A DNA stretch of 64,000 bases from Candidatus Poribacteria bacterium. Its GTDB lineage: Bacteria; Poribacteria; WGA-4E; WGA-3G. The notes below the pieces were generated by a model, which worked only from the letters and a program-made list of their open reading frames with translations, was not told where the DNA came from and made no database searches. Positions 58,860-64,000 of this stretch are shown in pieces. The translations under genes were made by a program, and so were the position numbers. The stretch is from NCBI GenBank assembly GCA_022825825.1, contig JAJDWA010000052.1, positions 1-64,000 on the forward strand, in the 5' to 3' direction. Numbering within the stretch: position 1 is the stretch's first letter; the number at the start of each line of letters is the position of its first letter.

Positions 58860-59909
58860 TTATTCGCGTGGCAGAGAAATTGTGTTTGGCACAACAATCT
58901 CACCAGCAATAATTTTTGCTTTTAGTACCTCAACAGTTGCTATGTCATCATCCGAATGTAGTGGTTGGTTGTGTTCATCAATAGCGTAGCTGACACCGCC
59001 ATCTGCTATACCAAAGTATCGGATACCTGCCATAAAATTACCCTCAACGGTTTCTCGGATAATTCGCTGCACGGAAGCTGGAATCTCTTTCGTCATACTT
59101 GTCAAAACAAGTCCTGGAGCAAGATGGTTACCGTTGGAATCAACCCAAATGATAAACTTTTGCTGCGCTTGTGCGGCTTCAAGTACGCCTTGACTGGATC
59201 CTCCCGCAGCAACGTAAATCACATCAATTCCGTTTGCATATTGTGCTAACGCCAGTTCTTTCGCTTTTTCTGGTTGACTGAAACCGGTTGCATCCTTACT
59301 AATATATTTTACAGTAACTTCCACATCTGGATTGATAACCCTGATTCCAGCGATGTATCCAGCTTCAAATTCCTGTAAGAGAGGGACATCCGCACCACCG
59401 ATATAACCGATTTTGCCACTCTCCGACTTTAAAGCCGCAATTGCACCGACCAGAAACGATCCTTCGTTGGACTTATAATTCACAGAAGCCACATTTGGAA
59501 TATCAAGCACAACATCAAAAATTGCAAATTTGACATCCGGGAATTCTGGTGCTACACGGGCAAGTACGTCTCCCATCTGATACCCTGCTGTCAAAACGAG
59601 TTCTGAGTTCTGCGCTGCATCTCTCATGAGCATCTCTGTCGCAGCGGGATCGTTTTCCATACCGTTTACTTCAGTTAACGTAATCCCAAGTACTTCTTCT
59701 GCAGCCTTTACACCGATATGGAACGCATCACAGTAAGCCGCAGAACCGACACAATCGCTTGGATATATCATTGTTACGCGAAGTGGTGTGATTTCCATTT
59801 CGCTTGGTGGTTCGGAAGGTATTATCTCCTGAATTTTTTCACAGCCAGAAATTAATAGCAACCCCATTCCCATTAGAATCAAATTTCTTAAGACACGGAT
59901 TCTTTTCAT
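58860..59909 (-). CDS. BMP-family substrate-binding lipoprotein
   Basis: ATG 59909 follows GAGGAG. The lipobox 'LLISGC' makes it a lipoprotein. It has the basic-membrane-protein pattern (PnrA/TmpC/BmpA): 'EMLMRDAAQNSELVLTAGYQ', 'FAIFDVVLDIPNVASVNYKSNEGSFLVGAIAAL', 'KIGYIGGADVPLLQEFEAGYIAGI' and 'GIDVIYVAAGGSSQGV'. These proteins bind nucleosides or small organic ligands for an ABC importer. No permease genes lie beside it. Confidence 0.9.
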   Translation of the reverse strand: MKRIRVLRNLILMGMGLLLISGCEKIQEIIPSEPPSEMEITPLRVTMIYPSDCVGSAAYCDAFHIGVKAAEEVLGITLTEVNGMENDPAATEMLMRDAAQNSELVLTAGYQMGDVLARVAPEFPDVKFAIFDVVLDIPNVASVNYKSNEGSFLVGAIAALKSESGKIGYIGGADVPLLQEFEAGYIAGIRVINPDVEVTVKYISKDATGFSQPEKAKELALAQYANGIDVIYVAAGGSSQGVLEAAQAQQKFIIWVDSNGNHLAPGLVLTSMTKEIPASVQRIIRETVEGNFMAGIRYFGIADGGVSYAIDEHNQPLHSDDDIATVEVLKAKIIAGEIVVPNTISLPRE

Positions 59910-59969
59910 ATTCTCCTCTTATGTTTAGTTTAGGATATCTAACAACAGGTATATTCAGTAACTTCCACA

Positions 59970-60079
59970 TTTATGGTGGATTTAGAATTAATGAGACACT
60001 TTGCACCAGCACGGTTAGGAAACCGTGCCTACCGCGGGAAGGCGAAAGTGTGTATTTATTTCTAAGCTTTACTATAATT
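59970..60079. repeat. MITE-like palindromic element, 110 bp
   Basis: Left end 'TTTATGGTGGATTTAGAATT' and the inverted right end ('ATTTCTAAGCTTTACTATAA') match over about 33 bp. The core is ACGGTTAGGAAACCGTGCC and CTACCG. It closely matches 36375-36479. It ends one base before the stop codon of the Nudix gene. Confidence 0.8.
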
Positions 60080-60529
60080 TCACAAAAAACACTGTTCACA
60101 AACTTTATAGGGGTCGGTAGTGTAAACACGATAAATGACCCTTCCTGAGAAATCGAGCATATCTTTCATTCGATCGTAAATAATCGGATTTGACACTTGT
60201 TGCAGGGCTAAATGCCGCGCAACCCATTTGGTTTCGATGCTCTCTTCGCTCGTGGTTAATTCACCGCTCACATATTTTCCTAAGAAACCAAACATCACTT
60301 TCGTAGGAGTTTTGATGTTTGAATAGACACCAACTAATGACCCGATTGACGCGGTGACTCCCGACTCTTCTTTAATCTCACGTTGCAATGCTTCAATAAG
60401 GTTTTCACCTTCTTCGACCTGACCACCCGGAAACTCCCAACCACGGCGTGGACTTCGTATAACCAAAACTTTACCGTCTGGATGACTTATCATTCCAGAG
60501 ACAGCAACAATATGTTTCGGATGAACCAT
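60080..60529 (-). CDS. Nudix hydrolase
   Basis: The Nudix box 'GGQVEEGENLIEALQREIKEESG' (about 34-56) is complete, with the REIKEE metal-binding Glu residues. Before it lies 'VLVIRSPRRGWEFPGG'. The 149-residue protein should hydrolyse a nucleoside diphosphate linked to another group; the substrate is not readable. Its ATG is two bases after the stop of the gamma-glutamyltransferase gene, so it is coupled to that gene. Confidence 0.9.
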   Translation of the reverse strand: MVHPKHIVAVSGMISHPDGKVLVIRSPRRGWEFPGGQVEEGENLIEALQREIKEESGVTASIGSLVGVYSNIKTPTKVMFGFLGKYVSGELTTSEESIETKWVARHLALQQVSNPIIYDRMKDMLDFSGRVIYRVYTTDPYKVCEQCFL

Positions 60530-60531
60530 TT

Positions 60532-62151
60532 TTACACACCTATCGCGTATCCGTCGCGCCGCGGGTCAGCACCGCCCATGAAAGTTCCTTCTTCAGAATC
60601 AAAAGCGATACCGTGACCACCTCCCACCGTTGCTGTCCAATCGGGTAATACCTCTACATCATGCCCGCGCGCTTCTAATGCTGCACGGACAGCAACAGGA
60701 ATCCGTCCCTCCATACTGACATGTGTACCGGGCTTTACCAATCGAATGCGTGGTGCCTCAATCGCTGCCTGAACGTTCATTCCGTGTTCAATCAGATTCA
60801 AAACCATCTGCAGTGTTGTCTGAAGGATACCGTGGCTCCCCGGTGTACCAATCGCTGCAAATGGTTCTCTATTCTTCCATACTTGACACGGCGCCATGCA
60901 CATCTCTATCCGTTTATGTGGTCCAACGGCGTTCGGACTTTCTGGAATTCTGTCAAACCAGTTCATAAAATTGTTGAGAAACATGCCCGTTGAACCGAGA
61001 ATCACACCTGAACCGAAGGGTTGTCCGAGACTCTGCGTTACAGCAACGATATTGCCCTCAGCATCAGCAGTGTCAAAGTGTGTTGTGCATTCGGTTGTCC
61101 AGTCATTTGCAAGTATCTCACCGTGGAGTTTGTCCTTTGACCAGCGCTCACCACCGCTAACTGCAGCTTGTTCTCCAATTCGTTCGCGTTGCGCACGCGC
61201 ATAGTCTTTCGACAGCAACCGTTCAATCGGTGGGTTCGGACGTGGGGCGTATTCGGCTCTATCCGCACTCGCTAACTTAATCGCTTCAATCAGCAGATGC
61301 AGGTATTCTGGGGTATTGTGTTCGAGTTCACCGAGTGTATCATTTTCCAAGATATTCAGTGTTTCCAGATATTGAAAGCCAGCACACGGTGGCGGTGGAC
61401 AGTAAACTTCATAATCTTTATAGGTAACAGAGATAGGATTCTGCCACGCCACCTCAAAATCAGCTAAATCCTTTTCAGTTATAAGCCCATCAGTCTCTTT
61501 AGAAAAACGGACAATTTCTTTGGCGATCTCACCCCGGTAGAATGCCTCTGCACCGCCTTCCACAACCGTGCGGAACGTTTGGGCGAGATCCTTTTGCACT
61601 AAAAGTTCGCCGGGATGTGGGGTTCTGCCTCGCGAGGCGATAACCTGCTCAGCCTTTTCTGAAAAATAGGGACGCGCGCCTGCGATAAATTCCGCATTCT
61701 TGACTGTAACGGCGTATCCGTTCTCTGCGGATTCAATCGCCGGGGCAAAGATGTCCGCGCGATCCATGCTTCCGTAGCGGTCTAAGAGCGCCAGCCATCC
61801 ACCACATCCACCTGGCACCATCCCCGCACGAATGCCAACCTGTTGACTTTCAAGCGTCGGATAGGCATCCAGCGTCGCTGCATGAGGTGCTGTACCCATA
61901 TAGTCCAGTACTCGCCGTGTTTTTTCTTTCGCACTATAAAGCAGCATATACCCATTGCCTGCAATACCTGACATATAAGGTTCAACTACATTAAGAGTAG
62001 AAGCGACAGCAACTGCTGCATCAAACGCATTACCCCCAGCAAGTAACATACGTGCACCAGCAAGGCTTGCAAGCGGGTGAGCACTTGTTACCATCCCGCG
62101 TGTACCTGTTACAGTAGATCGGTGTGTTGTACCGTGTGATGGAAAAGCCAT
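60532..62151 (-). CDS. Gamma-glutamyltransferase family protein
   Basis: I start at ATG 62151 (539 aa) after GAGGAG; an upstream in-frame start at 62250 would overlap the glutaredoxin-like gene. The Ntn-hydrolase pattern is clear: 'GMVTSAHPLASLAGARMLLAGGNAFDAAVA', 'GIAGNGYMLLY' and 'TECTTHFDTADAEGNIVAVTQSL', with the autocatalytic Thr at 357 or 356. 'GSTGMFLNNFMNWF' and 'IGTPGSHGI' are also typical. It would cleave gamma-glutamyl bonds such as those in glutathione. No signal peptide is obvious, so it may be cytoplasmic. Confidence 0.88.
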   Translation of the reverse strand: MAFPSHGTTHRSTVTGTRGMVTSAHPLASLAGARMLLAGGNAFDAAVAVASTLNVVEPYMSGIAGNGYMLLYSAKEKTRRVLDYMGTAPHAATLDAYPTLESQQVGIRAGMVPGGCGGWLALLDRYGSMDRADIFAPAIESAENGYAVTVKNAEFIAGARPYFSEKAEQVIASRGRTPHPGELLVQKDLAQTFRTVVEGGAEAFYRGEIAKEIVRFSKETDGLITEKDLADFEVAWQNPISVTYKDYEVYCPPPPCAGFQYLETLNILENDTLGELEHNTPEYLHLLIEAIKLASADRAEYAPRPNPPIERLLSKDYARAQRERIGEQAAVSGGERWSKDKLHGEILANDWTTECTTHFDTADAEGNIVAVTQSLGQPFGSGVILGSTGMFLNNFMNWFDRIPESPNAVGPHKRIEMCMAPCQVWKNREPFAAIGTPGSHGILQTTLQMVLNLIEHGMNVQAAIEAPRIRLVKPGTHVSMEGRIPVAVRAALEARGHDVEVLPDWTATVGGGHGIAFDSEEGTFMGGADPRRDGYAIGV

Positions 62152-62183
62152 GTTTATCTCCTCGTTATTTACTACAGAAAGTT

Positions 62184-62456
62184 TCAGCTTGCAAACCTCA
62201 CGAGAAACCTCCGAACCCAATGCCACCGTAGCTGCCATATTAACTTCCAATAGTTAGCACGATGCACAAAAAGTTGTTTTCCATCCACCTCAAGCACAGG
62301 AATCATAAGTTTATATTTTGTGAATAACCCAAGATTTTTCGTGATGTCAATTTCCTCTATCGCAATAAAAGATATTTTTGCAGTGATGCTTTGCAGTACT
62401 ACTTTTGCCTCGTCACAGAGCGGGCAATCTGGTTTCGTGTAGAATTGAAGTTGCAT
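62184..62456 (-). CDS. Glutaredoxin-like (DUF836) protein
   Basis: The protein begins 'MQLQFYTKPDCPLCDEAKVVLQ', with a CPLC redox motif, and has 'KLMIPVLEVDGKQLF', the thioredoxin-fold cis-Pro region. It is about 90 residues, with a Trp/Arg-rich C-terminal tail. ATG 62456 is the simplest start; TTG 62471 is possible. Lying just upstream of the gamma-glutamyltransferase gene, it may share thiol metabolism with it. Confidence 0.8.
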   Translation of the reverse strand: MQLQFYTKPDCPLCDEAKVVLQSITAKISFIAIEEIDITKNLGLFTKYKLMIPVLEVDGKQLFVHRANYWKLIWQLRWHWVRRFLVRFAS

Positions 62457-62643
62457 CGGTTCGGTTTTCAACAGAATCGCCTTGAAACCAGAATAAGATA
62501 GTATTGAGAAATTTATATTTTAGAGTTTAGCATAAATCGCCAAAAACCGCACACATTTTTTTCATCAACGAATATAGATTATATGGTAAAATCATGTCAG
62601 AACTTACTCTATACATTTGTTAATCGTCCTAAGGAGAAAAGAC

Positions 62644-63633
62644 GTGAAAGTAAGACTTGCACAATACGGTATTTCCCACGACCATGCTGGTGGAAAAGCA
62701 CGCGTGATGAAGGAAAGTGACGAAATTGAGTTCGCTGGTGTCTTTGAACCATCACCAGAAGTCCGAGAGACCCTTGGTCAAAGTTCTGTCTATGACGGTG
62801 TTCACTGGTTTGAATCCAAAGAAGAAATACTTGAAGATGAGACAATCGTTGGAGTTGCGGCACAGGGGCGTGTGTCGCAGAACCTCACCTTTGCACGCGA
62901 GATTCTTGAACACGACAAGCATGTTTGGTTTGACAAACCTGCTGGTGATGACCTTGATGCGTTCCGAGAGGTTTTGGATATTGCAAGAGACAAAAAATTG
63001 CTCGTTCAACTCGGTTATATGTTCCGATACAATGCTGGTTTTCAGTTTATCCTTGACTGGGCCAATTCCGGCAAACTCGGTGATATTTTTTCTGTTCGCG
63101 GACGAATTTCCTCAGGACTGTCAAACGAATCTCATTGGCAACGCTGGGATTCGCTCGGTGAACACTCTGGGGGCATTATGTTTATCCTCGCATGCCATCT
63201 CACCGATATTATCGTTGCATTGTTAGGAAGACCTACACGGGTAACGCCTTTTTCGAGGCACGATGGACATGATGTGCCGTGGTATCGGAACAATACAGCG
63301 GCTGTGTTTGAATATCCCAGAGCATTGGCGATTCTTGAGTCTACGGCATTGGAAATTGATTCGGGCAAATCAAGGCGATTAGAAGTTTATGGGACGCGCG
63401 GTAGTGCTATTCTTGAGCCGCTTGAACCGCCAGCGTTGCGACTGTGTCTTAACGAAGAACGGGACGGATACGCCAAAGGTTGGCAGACAGTGCCCGTGGA
63501 GCCACGACCGCGTTATGTTGAAAGCCTGCGAGCATTTGTCGCTGATATTCGAGGAGATAAATCTCCTGATCGTTCCCTTGACCACGAGTTCACAGTTCAG
63601 GAAACGGTACTGCGGGCAGCGGGATTACAATAA
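62644..63633 (+). CDS. Gfo/Idh/MocA-family oxidoreductase
   Basis: I start at GTG 62644, after AAGGAG, giving 329 residues; an upstream in-frame start at 62617 lies before that site. The N-terminal Rossmann domain is atypical ('VRLAQYGISHDHAGGKARVM' rather than GxGxxG). 'HVWFDKPAGDDLDAF' matches the family EKP motif as DKP, and 'VQLGYMFRYN' follows. The C-terminal domain has 'GIMFILACHLTDIIVALLG'. Such enzymes oxidise or reduce sugars and cyclitols with NAD(P). The substrate is unknown. Confidence 0.85.
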   Translation: MKVRLAQYGISHDHAGGKARVMKESDEIEFAGVFEPSPEVRETLGQSSVYDGVHWFESKEEILEDETIVGVAAQGRVSQNLTFAREILEHDKHVWFDKPAGDDLDAFREVLDIARDKKLLVQLGYMFRYNAGFQFILDWANSGKLGDIFSVRGRISSGLSNESHWQRWDSLGEHSGGIMFILACHLTDIIVALLGRPTRVTPFSRHDGHDVPWYRNNTAAVFEYPRALAILESTALEIDSGKSRRLEVYGTRGSAILEPLEPPALRLCLNEERDGYAKGWQTVPVEPRPRYVESLRAFVADIRGDKSPDRSLDHEFTVQETVLRAAGLQ

Positions 63634-63652
63634 TGTGTCCTTGCTATCATCA

Positions 63653-64000
63653 TTAATCTTCATCTTCAATAGTGATGATAGGGACAACTGTAACGGGAAA
63701 TGCCGATGGTCTGTAGTTTCCATCTGGTGCTTTGGTTGGGAATTTGTATTGAAGGTCTGTCAGAAGTTCGTATACCTTGGGATCACCAGTTCTAACCCGT
63801 TCTTTGGTATTCAATTCCCATTCGACTTCGAGTGCCTCGTGCCGCCCTGGAAAGTCCTGTGTCCCCAATATCGATGTCAAAGCCCAATAGATATACTCTG
63901 TAATCATGCAACCATAGTCACACGTTTCATCTGTATAGTGATACCAAGCCTCTGCCGGATATCCGCTCTTGGGTCCCCCTTTCGGCACTCGCTCGAAATA
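63653..64000 (-). CDS. Hypothetical protein, 5' end beyond the window
   Basis: The frame is open from the right edge down to a stop at 63653, so only the C-terminal part is seen. It contains 'AEAWYHYTDETCDYGCMITEY' and 'YWALTSILGTQDFPGR', then ends in an acidic tail. The internal GTG at 63988 is unlikely to be the real start. I recognise no family; the His/Asp/Glu-rich 'HYTDETCDYGC' stretch could be a metal site. Confidence 0.55.
   Translation of the reverse strand, partial: YFERVPKGGPKSGYPAEAWYHYTDETCDYGCMITEYIYWALTSILGTQDFPGRHEALEVEWELNTKERVRTGDPKVYELLTDLQYKFPTKAPDGNYRPSAFPVTVVPIITIEDED

Noticed and set aside
1..64000. tRNA and rRNA genes
   Set aside because: I looked for T-loop-like and rRNA-like stretches and found none; this was by eye, so a tRNA could have been missed.

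Overview
The window looks like part of a genome or metagenome bin of Candidatus Poribacteria (a sponge-associated or pelagic relative of the PVC and FCB groups). This is inference from gene content. It holds secreted WD40 paralogues with a jelly-roll-like C-terminal domain, a SUMF1-fold lipoprotein, a PhyH dioxygenase, a dockerin-tailed glycosidase-like protein, Gfo/Idh/MocA and DUF4432 proteins, a long DUF6785-type membrane protein, and many intergenic palindromic elements of the 'GGTTTCCTAACC / CCTACCGAG' type. Omp85 and porin genes show a two-membrane envelope. I saw no rRNA, tRNA or CRISPR array.

Layout. 1-600: a decayed DDE-type transposase at the left edge. 700-5600: three tandem paralogues, two with WD40 propellers and all with the same C-terminal domain and tail. 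5800-9640: a HAD phosphatase, a DUF58 protein, an orphan ABC ATPase and a SUMF1-like lipoprotein. 9640-12700: a self-contained accessory operon with a perfect-consensus promoter, a long hairpin-rich leader, three genes for membrane or secreted Cys-rich proteins, and a strong terminator. 12960-27320: mostly plus-strand genes for envelope, export and metabolism (EamA-like protein, TPR/PD40 lipoprotein, MDR dehydrogenase, methyltransferase, transglutaminase, dockerin protein, BatA-like protein, Omp85, DUF6785 protein). 27480-56830: a long minus-strand run. It includes a corrinoid methyl-transfer module (homocysteine methyltransferase, RACo-type activator, corrinoid protein), tsaC and tsaD, two BCCT transporters with a porin, a core-MetE-like methionine synthase, a wrecked toxin-antitoxin and retropepsin island, a TusA/DsrE/OsmC sulfur-relay cluster, and murQ with an amino-sugar kinase. 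57020-64000: a Ycf48-like lipoprotein, DUF2752 and DUF4234 membrane proteins, a BMP-type binding protein, Nudix, gamma-glutamyltransferase, a glutaredoxin-like protein, an oxidoreductase and a partial gene.

How it fits together. The BCCT carriers, the porin, the corrinoid module and the cobalamin-independent MetE-like enzyme could form a route for taking up and demethylating betaine-like osmolytes. No first-step methyltransferase (MttB-like) is visible, so this remains inference. murQ and its kinase neighbour point to muramic acid or amino-sugar recycling.

The most interesting items are: (1) the 9926-12671 operon with its structured leader; (2) a MITE-like palindromic family with about 30-bp terminal inverted repeats, one copy of which supplies the last codons and stop of tsaD; (3) a type II toxin gene cut in two around a nucleotidyltransferase gene, next to an aspartic-protease start that reads straight into the antitoxin.
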